Origin: Branchiostoma floridae
Taxonomy: Eukaryota > Chordata > Leptocardii > Amphioxiformes > Branchiostomatidae
Direction: 5' to 3'
NCBI RefSeq assembly: GCF_000003815.2
Contig: NC_049990.1
Coordinates: 12,546,715-12,610,714, forward strand
DNA: 64,000 bases
The notes beneath the pieces were generated by a model that saw nothing but the letters and a program-made list of their open reading frames with translations, ran no database searches and was not told the DNA's origin. Numbering within the stretch: position 1 is the stretch's first letter; the number at the start of each line of letters is the position of its first letter. Below, one piece after another: positions 1 through 20,700 of this stretch. The position numbers and the translations under genes were made by a program.

Positions 1-31
1 TGGAGATATAACTTGTGTGATTTCTACTCAG

Positions 32-8541
<8,510 letters not shown>

Positions 8542-9930
8542 CTGTGGGAGTAGCTGTGTATTGGAACTTTATTTTTAACAAGTGTCGACAGGATTTCAAA
8601 TGGTGCTTTTGTACAGAGGGTAAGCTCATACCAATGATTTTAACTAATGCATCCCAAAGTTGCCTCAAGGTTATTTTATAAGAGTCAAGATAGATTTTAA
8701 AAAAACAAGTAGAACAATGTAGAAGAGAAGATGATGTAACATTAATTTTAGTGGAGCATTTTAGTTAGGGTAGTTATTTTTTCCAGAAATTGGCAAGCTG
8801 AGGATATATGTAAGCTCAGTTATACGTAAGCTCAGTTCACTTTTATGTCTATAACGAAATATGCATGGTGCAAAGCAACTGGGCATCGGAAAAGAAACGG
8901 TTGCTTCGATATGCGTCTTTGCTTTTTGGCAGTATTTTTAGCACCCGCTTGTCTAGGGAATGTAAATGGTTTTACTTTTAGTAAAAAAAAGGCAGTTGTG
9001 CCATCGAAAATGCGTACGATTATACCTACTTAAACGGGGAAGCAGTTATGATTATGATTAACTTTCCTTATGTATGGTGCTTACTAATTCTGTATAAAAA
9101 TTGCCCTAAAGCAAAAGATATTGTACAAGCTGACGTTATGTATAATGTGTGCAGAACTGTGGCAGTCTACCATGTCCTATGGTGCTATACAAATATGTCC
9201 AGCCAACTTTCTCAGGATCAGTATATCTAGACACATCTTTTAGACTTCTTTCTTCGTAGTCTCCTGCTAAAAAAAAGATATGAAAAAAAAGGTGCCAAAG
9301 TTTTCAATGAAATATTCACAGATATAGCCAGTTCTTAAATGTTTCATTTGTTTGTATTTTTATACAACAGTCATCTATATTTATATTCTAGCATTAAGAG
9401 ATAACGTTCCATCTTTGTAACCAGTGAGGTAAGCACATTATAAGGCTGATGTGTATAATTTACACAATGCGTATCCAGGCCTTCTGTGCCTGTTCCATAA
9501 GGCTAGGTGCATGCTGAAAATTTGTGTAGTATTTCTACGTTTGTCAATGTCATTTTACAAGCAGTAATCATGCACCAAAACAATCAAGTTAGACTAGGAC
9601 AAACTGTAGGATAGACTGTTTTCTCCCACTAATGGTATCCTTTGATAGACTTTCCCGTACTTAAACCCTACCGACCTTGACTGAAGGTCACCTGCAAGTC
9701 TGGCCCGTCCCGAGGGTGTAGTGGGCCGCTCCATAGTCATTCCATACGTTTGGCCCACCACAGCCCGGGAACTGTAGATGGCCTGGAGTCAACGTCATGG
9801 GAGGGTGTCTGTAGCTTCTCCCCTCCAACATGTTACACTGTGGAACATTGTTGATGACCAGAGTTTATTGTGTCAGCCCTGTTGTAATAATTTGATTGCA
9901 TTATCAATAAATCACAATCTTTGTGTAGAT
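8542..9930 (+). other. Probable 3' UTR of the collagen IV gene with polyA signal
   Basis: No coding gene is visible after the collagen stop at 8541. The stretch is AT-rich with many stops in all frames. A canonical AATAAA lies at 9906-9911, followed by T/G-rich sequence, and is the first convincing polyadenylation signal on the plus strand after the stop. It would give a 3' UTR of about 1.4 kb. The exact cleavage site is inferred. Confidence 0.5.
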
Positions 9931-11325
9931 TCTGACGTGCCTTATTCTATTTTCCTCTTTTGTGAGATATTGTAAAAGAAGTAGCTAGTTAGGTGAAAGA
10001 ACTAGGTAGGTAGATGAAAGAACTATTGTGCAAGAATTATCTATTAGAACAGTCTAGGACGGACTGATCCCTTTGCTCTGCCTACCTCAGTGAATGTCCA
10101 TGACCTTTCTCCATCTCTCCCTATCCTCCATAGCTCTCGGAAGGTCTCCAGCTCGCATCTTCACACAGTTAATGAATATATATTGTGTATGATCACTCAA
10201 CTCTTGCATGATCACGCTTTGGTACACATAGAAGGACATACAGATGATATCTCCCCTCTCCAAGAATACAAATAAATGTCATATACATACCTCCCTGACT
10301 TACTCCTGCAGGAATACATACCTCAGTTTAGACATACAAATGGTACAGATCTAGAGAAAACGCGTCAGTCCATGTTGGAATCAAGCATCGTACGTTATCT
10401 TTATTTGTGTCAAGGCATAACAAAAGGTACCCAGAAGGACAACTATGGCAGTCATGGCTTTAGTTTCCAAGTACAAGTAGCTTGGGATCCATTTCTCATA
10501 GTTGTGGAGAAGACAACAAGAGACCGACAGCTATAATAAGGATGGATAACAGGCTAGTTTACTGTACAATCCCTAGATACATGTTTTAAGATAGACCTGG
10601 AGAGAAAATGATGCACACATGATACAGTAATATGAATATCAAAATACTCAAGAAGAGGATATAAGGGGTGAGTGGCCTTACATAATAACAGTAGTCTAGT
10701 ATTTTACACGTACAATTGTAAGAGGCAGAGGTAAAGGAAGCCCACAGCCTATTTTGAGGCTATAGAGGGTTGTCATCCACTGTGTGTAGGGCACAGTATT
10801 GGAAGGCGAAGCCCATCACAGGCAGGTACCTAGACCATTTAACACCTGGGTGGAGTGAAAAGTGCCCTTCCCAAGGACACAATGTCTAGCCAGTACCAGT
10901 CTCAAGTCCTCTAGGTTCTAGCGCCACTCGGCCGTTAGATGTGACAAAAAATGTTTTAACACAAGGTTGACATACATAATATTGAACTATGAACACGAAT
11001 AACGTGTGGTCTAGCATAAATTTTTTCACATACTGCAAATATGAAAAAATTGCCATACATCAGTAGCTACATGTATGATACAGAAATACAAAACTCAGTA
11101 TATACTAGTTAAGGTACTGTATACCTATCCTCCAGTATCTTGTATCTCTTAGACTTTTGACAACAGGATTCAGGAAAAGAAATTCTAGAATGCTCCAAGA
11201 TCTGACAATGACTCACTAACAAACTTGTCCAAGTCCAGGTGTCTTTTCCTTTACAAATAGTCGGTTACAATTACTAGATTACAATAGTATCAAATCTTTC
11301 TCTCCCATCCCAGTAAGCTAATAGC
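9931..11325. other. Convergent intergenic region and SEH1 3' UTR
   Basis: No coding gene is seen between the collagen end and the SEH1 stop. Minus-strand AATAAA (plus TTTATT) at 10400-10405 is a possible SEH1 polyadenylation signal, giving a 3' UTR of about 0.9 kb. A SINE-like copy sits at about 10725-10940. Confidence 0.4.
10725..10940 (-). repeat. SINE-like element
   Basis: On the minus strand it runs from a tRNA-like head near 10930 (CGAGTGGCGCTAG) into a body with TGTCCTTGGGAAGGGCAC. The same body is recognisable at about 60205-60490 and 22560-22720. Probably within the SEH1 3' UTR. Confidence 0.4.
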
Positions 11326-14300
11326 CTAATACCACATGCTGCTCTGTCCTGACCCCCCTTGTTTAAAGCCTCTGCTCCCTCCAAAGTTCCCCCCGGTGTT
11401 GGTCAGACCTAGTTGGTTCCCTCCAGTGGAACTGCCGCCGGCATTAGTGACAGAGCCGTCACCACGCAGTACAGAGATGCACTTCCAGTTGTCCAGGTAG
11501 TTGGCTGAAAATTAACAAAAAAAAGTTAACGTGAAGTGTTTATGATCTGTTTATTAAGATTGACCACTCAAGTGGAAGGGGCGAGGGAACAGGTGGTAAC
11601 ACCTGTACTAGCCCTCCTCCCAACATATTAAATACAATGGACAGACTACCGAGCCCTAAAATCCTGGCAGGAGGCGCACTTACAAGCAGTAGACCAGGTA
11701 CAGAGGTTATCGGTTACAAAGTGACTTCTGAATCTGTCAACAGCAGATTTCACAAGAAGCTGCATTGGAAAGACATTCTAGTTCATCTGTTGAAACCCCC
11801 ACTCCAACAAGAATGTATTTTTGCTTCCCCCAAGTGGCATATTAATGTAGCGTTACCATAATCAATGCTGCAAGTGTTGTGGAACTCGAAAGGTTGCAAA
11901 GCAGTATGGTGTAATGGGAGAAGTCTGTCATTTCTAAAGCAGCAAAACGAACTGAGTTGCCGTTGTTGTGTACCATACATGTACATGTACATTTGTGCCA
12001 AGACGATAGACTCACCTTTCCACAGGCGCACACAGCCATCGTCTCCTGATGATGCCAGGACTGTTCCTGTGATATTCCAGCTCACACGCCACACCTATAC
12101 AACAAGAGTTACACAACAACAGTTACAGCTATATAACCAGTAAATATTTTTAACTTCTCATAGACTCATACAGTACTGGTTAAGGAATCTTTTCCTAAAT
12201 ATGTTTTTATCAAACCTCTTGCAAGAATTGTCAATAATATATTCAACCTGTTTGGGCTAATATGCATAAATTTGCATCACTCTGGTTACAATAAAGATTG
12301 ATTTGTTTGTAGTATTTCCCCACCTGAGAGCTGTGCTCATCAAACTGTGCAGCCTGTCTGATTTCAAACTTGCTCATTCCACCTGGGTTTGCACCAGCAT
12401 TGGGCTCCTTCCTGCGCAGACATACATGTAAGGTATCATTGTGATTGCTGATTATACATGTAACTACATATATCATGGACAGGTCAACATTCAAAATACT
12501 TCTTGTCTTGGCATAAAAGTAACAGGCAGTGAACTTAACATCACTGTGGTCTGACATGATGGAAAGCAGAGCCCATTTCTTTCTTTCCCTCAGTTGTAAC
12601 CTCCCCTATTACTGGTTAAGCAAAGCTAGGGAACAGGGAAAGCTAGGGAAAGTGCACACAATTTAGTCCCAAATAGGATTCAAACCAAGGGCTTCAAAAT
12701 CCTTGATCTTGCAACTCTCACTATTCTACTCTCTGGCTATTCTGCAAAGTTAACATTTTTAATCAAATACCATAGAGGATAATGTAGAACAAATGCATAC
12801 ATTTTCTCAGATATGTACTACATGTACAAATGTATCAGCAATTAAATCATAAGATATGTGGATACATATGCACACACACACACACATGCACTTACATACA
12901 CACATGCACCTTTGAAGCATTACATTACTGTTTAAGAAAATAAAAATAGGAGTAACTTTTGACACTTTGAACTGACCTGAGACACCTAAGTGTGATAATG
13001 CGGACATCCTTGGTAGCGATGGCCAGGAGGTGGTACGATCGGCCCAGGTTGGGCGCAAAGGAAATGTGGTGAACTGCATCGGTTATGGCCATCAATGTTT
13101 CCACTTTCTGCCACTTCCTGTAAAGTAAAATGAAAATGTGCACTGGTCAAGTTAAAGTTTACAGGTCCCAGAGCTCCTATAAAGATAGTGTATTTTACTT
13201 CTAGTGTCCAGACATGAAGTGTCTAAGATCATGAAGTGTCTAAGATCTGGGCAGCTGGTATATACTGTAAATGCCTTAAACTTTTTTTAAAAGTCTGCAG
13301 TAATTAAATTTTGCAGTAAGAAAAAAAAGAGTGTAAACTGTGGTTTTCAGTTCCCCATGGCACATACAGAAAAGGAAACACCGGTGGCTTTAAGTTCGAG
13401 GTGAAGCGGCCACCACAAAAATTTAACCTCTTAACTCATTCTATCTAACCTGTGTTCTATCATGTGCCTTACCCTTTGGTTATTTGAGCCGAGGACCTCT
13501 TTATACAGAGTTAGTCGGCCTAGTCACATGCACCTCACTTGAGTACTTTAAAATGGGGTTAGACAGACACAGATATCTAAATGTTTTACCAGTTGAGCAA
13601 AACCCACTGTACTAGTCATTTTTTCTGCAACTTTTGTTCTCACTATCACCTGCCATGTTGAATGACCACTCCACTGATAATAATGAACTTATGACCAGTA
13701 TTGTTAAGTAGATACTATGGATAGACACTGACCTGATGTTATCGTTGTACTCGTATATCTGAACCTTTCCACCAGCTGAAGGGTTGGTGTCATCACTGCC
13801 AACTGCCAACATGGGGAGGTGAAGTCTGAAACATGTTGTAACAGTCATATTTATCATTAACATCTTATGACATGTGTGTGTGTGTAGAATTATACACAGG
13901 ACTATGTTAAATCACAGTATGTTTCTACAAATGTGACAAATATGACAGCAAAGGAATTGCATAAGCATGCCTTTAACTTTTTCTAAGACGGTAAAGTTTT
14001 TCTTACCTTGAAGGGTTCCATGACAGACAACTGCAGCTCAGTTTGGTGTTGATCTCATGCTGACGAACAAAACAAGACAAATGATATTTAGCCAAAATCA
14101 CTGTCAGCAGCTGGCCACTTTAAACTTTTAAGACACCTACTAGTTAGGATTTTAGCTTAGATTGACAAGATAAGTTTCTTAAGAGGCTGAGCTAATGGCA
14201 CTACTAGAGAGCCTTGGGACATTCAATGGTACAACATAATAACTAACAACATCACTGAAAAGTATTAGTGTATGTCTAGCTAGGGGACCAAAGATTAATG

Positions 14301-17300
14301 GTTGCATCGGTACTGGCATAATCTCTTGCAGATCAATGACTTTCTTTTCTTTTCGTTTCTTTAATGCATTCCTTGTATCGTCATTTGGCATTCTACTGGT
14401 GAAAGATGTATTCAATTAGTACTCAGCCCCCACAAAAGTCATGTCCATAATGTATTTACCTGTAGGGACCACTGACTCAGGTTCATCACATCTGGAGCTT
14501 CATAGATCCTCACTACTCCATCAGCAGAACAGGTGGCCTACAACAAGGAAAATAAGAGGGTGTGTTTTCCACAGCATCTTTCACTTGAAAAATAATAATA
14601 ATGGCAATTTTTATCATATATGATATTCATCAAACTATAGAGAATAGCTATGTTAAGTTAACATACCAGCTGCAGTCCCATGTGTTTAGGACCAAACTTG
14701 ACATCAGTCACTGATGTTCTACTGTCCACCAAGTTGGCTCTCTTTACCTATAGTCAGGGAAAATCAAGTATTTTAATGATTAAAACAGACGAAACATGAA
14801 TTTCAGTATACATGAATACTGTTACACATATGGAAGTAGTACAATAGGTGACAAAGGGCTCAGTTATTCTCAGGCTGGTAGGAGTCCATCACATCACATT
14901 ATCTTTAGTTATTAGAATTATAACCAATGCTAGGGGTTATCATTAACATAAAGATATCATAATTGAAATGGTTTTAAGTAGTAGAATTAGAAGTACCGGT
15001 AGTTGTTATACCGACTATGTCTGTATGCATGTCTGTCAGTAAAAATGTGTCGATCAATGTTTGTGTTTTACCCAATGACTCTGTCCTCTTTGTGTGGATG
15101 CCAGTGATTCCCCAACTGCAAGAAAAACAAAACATCATCACCAAATAACTTATCTATTGCATTTCAAAGAATTTCAGGAGAGAAGAATAAAATTACAATA
15201 AGATGTGGCTGTACGAGCTAAAATAACTTACCAAAATGTGGAAAAGGGAAAACTTCATGGTGATCAATTTTCTCACAGCTCACATGTACAACCGTTATAG
15301 AATGCATCAGTTTTAAATTTCCCCATGAGTTTACATGACACTAACCAAGAAGCCCTGAACTGATTGTACTGGTACTACTGCCACAACAAGACATCATGAT
15401 GAATGGTAATGAAGTGTTTAAAATTCTTCAATAATACAATTTCTTTTGAGACAACATAGGACTTAATCAACTATCCTTCAAGAAGAGTCCTTTTTCCAGA
15501 GTCTTACCAACTTCCTCCCACACGGCAGCTGTGCGGTCAAAGGAACAGGAGGCCAGGACCTGCCCAAACTCAGGATGTGCCCACGTCACCTTCCACACTG
15601 AGCCACTGTGGGTCTGATGGGGAGAAACATAAAGTATTCATGACCTATTCATGCAAGGAGCTTCTTGATTCATGGCAAAAGAAAATGCTGAAAAATTATC
15701 ATGACATGAAGAAACGAAATGTAGTGACATGCGTGATTTACCTTCCAGCTTGCTGTGCATTGCCATTCTCCATCGTCTGTGAGGTCCCAAACCTACAAGA
15801 TACAAATCAACTGTCAACTGCCAGTCTGAGAGAGCTTGAGTATGAAAAATGTACAACATAAACTAGACTTCGACAACCTCGTACCTCCATGACACATTTA
15901 GAGCAGTAACTGTTATATTTTCAAAATTTATGCATTGTGATATCATGTTCACTTTTATTCGAACAAAATTATACGTCATAAATATGAAATTCCTATCATT
16001 TGCTACTAAGGGGTTGTGTCATTTTTGTATCAATTGTGAAAATTAGCCCCTTATCTGCAAGTAGTTTGTTGTGCTTTATGTGTTCCAGTGCAATAAATTA
16101 ACATCCATTGGCATAATACCGGCAGTAATACTTATACCGGCAAATGACATAAACGATAAATTTTCGGTGATCCACTAGCGCAGCAACAGTAATTTCCGAG
16201 GTATGCACACTTCAGACATCCACGTATTTCACACATTTTCAAAAAGGCTTCGATAACAGTGCATTCGAAGACACGGCCAGGCGACATGTACCCCTGGATA
16301 AATAAATAAACAAACAAACAAACAAAAGTTTTCAGTTCATTTTCGGGGCAGGCGAGCTTGTCGTGGGACGAACACACTGTCACGTTCATCGCAAGATTTG
16401 TAGATAATAATCACACGTGCTCACGGCACAAGACGAGCATGATTCAACAGCATTCTTGAATTTCTTTTGGTGACCAACAACTCGTGTAAAAGTGTGAAGA
16501 ACCGTTGCATTATCGCCCGGATCTACGGCTGAATGGGTCAAATTGAACGTACGCCGGCCATTTTCCCGCCATTTTTAATGCCAGCAGTAAAGTTTTACGT
16601 CATAGCGGTTGTGACGGACCAAAATTAAATGAAAATTCTTGTCAGTATACGCCCATTTTCTCATGACTTTTTGTGTGCTCACGCAGGTTTTGTTTTGTGC
16701 AATTACTAACAGGAAAGGAAGGAACAACAGAGGATGTATAAAGGTACATAGCGGCAGTTAATTGTGCCATGTTTGATCTGCCGGTATTATTGCACCCCCT
16801 TCCAACCACGCGCCCGTTCTCCGTGCAATTCCGCGGTGTGTTCCAATTACGATATTATGTTTTTAGGAGGACAAGAGAGACAAAAAAATATACACAGAAG
16901 AGGTGGCAAAGGTAAGCTGTAACAGCAACATGTAACTGGAGAAAATGATGCGTTGATCATTTGCCAAATTAGTATTGCTTGAGAAATTGCAGTAAACCTG
17001 CCGGTATTAATATTTTTATGCCAATGGATGTTACATCTGCTACAGCTACATGTATCTAAGTCTTACTATGGAAACATCATCAATTATAAAAATCAATTCA
17101 TTATTTGTATAACCTGCATCTTTTTGTGCACATCCCTGTTTAAATGAATTTAAGTTACCTTCATGACCAAGGCCAAGACTTAACATTTTAACCAAGGACC
17201 CCCTCCCAACCAAGGACCCCCTCCCATCCCAAGTACCTTTATGGTCTGGTCGCTTGAGCAAGTGGCCATCCTCCGGCCGTGGAAATCGTACGAGACATCG

Positions 17301-17347
17301 TGGATCAGGTCCTTGTGTTCTGCAGAAATACTGCGAGCGACAAACAT
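11326..17347 (-). CDS. SEH1L: Nucleoporin SEH1 (WD40; Nup107-160 complex and GATOR2)
   Basis: WD40 beta-propeller protein of the nuclear-pore Y complex and of GATOR2, which relays amino-acid supply to mTORC1. Twelve exons, from the 5' end: 17237-17347, 15742-15792, 15508-15613, 15072-15115, 14667-14747, 14460-14537, 14007-14059, 13733-13825, 12977-13117, 12324-12411, 12016-12094, 11326-11504; total 1104 nt, 367 aa (human about 360). Diagnostic stretches: [18 protein letters not shown] at the start, [63 protein letters not shown]-like [11 protein letters not shown], and [19 protein letters not shown]. All phases agree and no stop interrupts. The C-terminal tail after the propeller is rich in Gly, Ser and Asn and ends in SSMWY, diverging from vertebrates. 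It shares an upstream region with ELP2. Confidence 0.97.
12595..12742 (-). repeat. Degenerate SINE-like fragment
   Basis: Lies in an SEH1 intron. It contains GGATTCAAACCAAGG, a B-box-like signature on the opposite strand, and tRNA-like spacing similar to the other SINE copies. Weak evidence. Confidence 0.25.
16099..17033. mobile_element. Candidate non-autonomous TIR transposon in SEH1 intron 1
   Basis: An 18-bp perfect inverted repeat, TAACATCCATTGGCATAA at 16099-16116 and its complement at 17016-17033, bounds 935 bp. An inner block TACCGGCAG (16117-16125) is mirrored at 16998-17006, so the arm is about 27 bp with one 9-nt gap. The CCGGTAT motif also occurs inside near 16783. No transposase reading frame is visible. 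Target-site duplication not resolved by eye. Confidence 0.6.
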
Positions 17348-17705
17348 GTCTCAAACGTGGCTAAACCACTCTTTTAATGTGATTTCACTGCTGTTTTTAA
17401 CGAGAAGAACGCGCCAAAAAACACAGTATATCACCAACTTGCTTAGAGTAACGCATGACGGGAAGATTGGAGAAAACCATTACTACTATAGGGGTAACGT
17501 AAGTTATATATACCTTTAAATTTCAAAACATATGTCTATTTACAAGCATGAAATATAACTTACATGATATCAATTAATGTTTAATATATTTGTTTAAATA
17601 TAATGATATTTGCTCGGTGAATAGTATGTTGATAAAGTTGACTCATTTTACGAGATTGTCCCTAGTTATAATGGACTGGTCCTAGTTAGTTATCAGGTTA
17701 GCAAG
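17348..17705. promoter_or_regulatory. Bidirectional promoter region, SEH1L / ELP2
   Basis: SEH1 (minus, ATG 17345-17347) and ELP2 (plus, ATG 17706) start 358 bp apart, so both 5' UTRs and the core promoter(s) must lie here. No TATA box is convincing. The ELP2 start overlaps CAAGATGGCGGC (17701-17712), which matches the known YY1 consensus, often found at or just downstream of TATA-less start sites. Confidence 0.6.
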
Positions 17706-20700
17706 ATGGCGGCGCACGGTGGAGTAGAAACGTGTTTTATCTCGGCGGCCTGTAACCGTTCTCCGTTCAGCCTGTCCTGGGGACGGAACGGATTGATCCT
17801 GTACGGCAGTGGGAACCTGGTGGCCGTGTATCAACCCAAGGTAGTGTCACTGACAAAATCTATTCTATTGATAAAAGTATTAGAGAAACGATTGGAAATG
17901 AAGTGCACTTCCGGTTTTGAGTACAAAAGTGTTTAATTATGCATATTCCTGACACCTGTTTGCAATCTACCCCAAACTACTGTATTTTGATACTAGATGC
18001 ATATTTCACCAAGCTCGAAATTGTCAAAGAAAAGCTTACAGTTAACGTTCCCCTCTTTTGTGAGTTTTTTCTAGGTCTTGTGACACAGAAATTCATAAGA
18101 AGTCACTACATCACAGAGGCGGCGGCAGCAAATTTCGTATGGGGGGGCGAACTTTCCTGACAGAATTTTGCAGCACATGTAGCGCCAAAGGCGACAATCC
18201 TAGGGAGGTCCGGGGGCATGCTCCCCCGGGAAAATTTGAAATCTTGACCCTCTAAAACGCCATTTCCTGCGTTTTGACGGGCAAATTTTGCTGCCAGACT
18301 AAGCTAAGTTTGATGGCAATTCTGTAAGAAAGACACATGGTTTTTAGTAGCGAGGGCGATGCCCCCAAAATATTTTCACGATTTCGAGTACAGTCAAACC
18401 TGTATTAGGGGCCACCTCTACAGAGGGGCCACCTGTCCACAGTGGCCACTTTTTGTCGGTCCCTTGGGTATTTTATCTACAAGTTGCCACCTCTATACAG
18501 AGGCCACCTGTCTATAGTGGCCAAATTTGTCCGGTCCCCTGAGTGGCCGCTATAGACAGGTTTGACTGTACCGAAGATGCGAGCTGTCGCAAGGTTGGTC
18601 TGGGGAAATTTCAAAATCTGCACCCTCTGAAATGGCATTTTGTGTATTTTTAGGGACAAATTTTGCTGGCAGACTATGCTAAATCTAATGCCATTTTTGT
18701 CAAAGAAAGAAATTGTTTGAGGGCGATGACCCACACAAATTTTCGCCATGTCGTTGTGAGCGCCCGAGGCGCAAGTTATTGCTAGGGAGATTTTTGAGAG
18801 CGACACTCCCGCAACATTTGTCCTGCGCCAAAGACGCGGGCCGTCACAAGGGAGGTAACGCCATTTCTTGCATTTTCGCGGGTAAATTTGTCATTAGACT
18901 AGCTTGATTTAATGAAATTTTCATCAAAAAAATGCAAAAGGTTTCAGCTTACTTTTCTGGGGGGGCGACGCCCCCCCAACATATTTTCCAGGGGGGGCAG
19001 CCGCCCCCCTGCCCCCCCGGTGCCACCGCCACTGCATCAGGAAAACTACAAAGGAGTTGAAAGCCAGCTTTAGATTTACATTGGGAGAACCTGAAGTAAC
19101 AGGGTATACAACATGTGAAGCTAGAGGCTTACTTATAAGAGTGCAGACTGTGATACTACTGTTGGCGGCTCTCTTCCTGAAGATTTGTATAAAAAATAAG
19201 GGTAAATGCAGATAGCATTACGATATGTACGTTTGATCCCCAGAATGGAGAAGAGTCAGGATCAGTTCTGGAGACTCTCAGTCAGCACACAGCCAAGGTC
19301 ACCTGTGTCAGGTGGATCCCCAAGGGAAATGGAGGTAGGTTGTGTTTTTTGGCAATACCTCGGAGATGGATCCTGAACTGAATGAAATTATGATTCTGCT
19401 CTGCTCTGCTCTGCTCTGCTCTGCTCTGCTCTGCTCTGCTCTGCTCTGCTCTGCTCATAATTGAAAAATTCTTTTAATTAATGAAAATATCTTGAAAATT
19501 CAATTCGTGCATCATGATGTTTCAAGTTTCAATATTTGTATTGAAGAAGTGTAGCTTCAGGGATACCAAAGAAAAAAGAGTCTGTGTAACATGGCAACAA
19601 TAAGTAACATTATGTTTTGTGTTTTAGAGCCTTCTGATGAGTTTGTTGTTGGATCAGCTGATAAAAGTGCATCACTCTGGAGAAGAAAAGACTCAAAGGT
19701 AGGCCATATTCCAGTGTTTTCCTATGCCACTGCAGTGTGCTAACTATTGAGCTTCTCATGAATAAATAAAGGTTCAAACAAACAAAAAAATACAGTAATT
19801 AATTTACCTCTCTTATCCTATTAGGAAATGTGATTCTTTAATTGCATAATTAGGATTCCACTACACTTGTCAATAAAGCAAGGGTTCCCCCAGTGTGGTT
19901 AAATTGTTTGGAACATTTACACAAATTACAGGCTTACAGTTGTACAGGTAATCTCTCCAGTCATTGGTCACCCAGTTTTTTTTTTAATTTCTTGTGATGA
20001 AAGGTTGTCCACTTTCCTTCAGTTTGAGGTTGTGTCTGTGTTGAGGGGACACAGTGCAGCAGTGACCATCACTGAAGCCATGTATGTGCCGACATCTAAC
20101 AAAGACGAGTTCTGGACACTGCTGGTTACATCATCTGTGGACTCAACAGTCAGAATATGGGAAAGGAGACAAGGGAGTGGTATGTCTATTTGAAACGATT
20201 ATCTACATATCTTAAAGATTATCTACATATATAATTATCTTAACTACATATATAATTATCTTAACTATCTTATCATTTCTGAGTGTAACAGCTACGTTAC
20301 CACGCAATTTTTGTGGATTCTTCTAAGGGTGCTGAACTTAGGTTCAAAGAGTCCTAATTTGGTAACATGGTGTCTTGGGATTCCAAATTTGACTGGCTTA
20401 TAATCTGTATGATAGCTAATCAATGGTTGATGCATTATAAAAGTTTATCAGACTGTAACCTGAACTGAGTCTTCTTGATTTTTGGTCACACTGTTTCAGA
20501 TGAGGTGACCTGCCAGCAGACCGTGTGTTGTGGGAACAGTTTTGCCCTGGACCTTGCCCTGTCCACCCTCCCCACCACCTCTGTACCTATCCTGGCGTGT
20601 GGGTGGGATGATGACAGGATACACCTCTGGGTCAGGCAGGGGGAGGCTTTCCGAGAAGTGGCCACCCTTAAGGGACACGAAGACTGGGTCCGAGGGGTGG

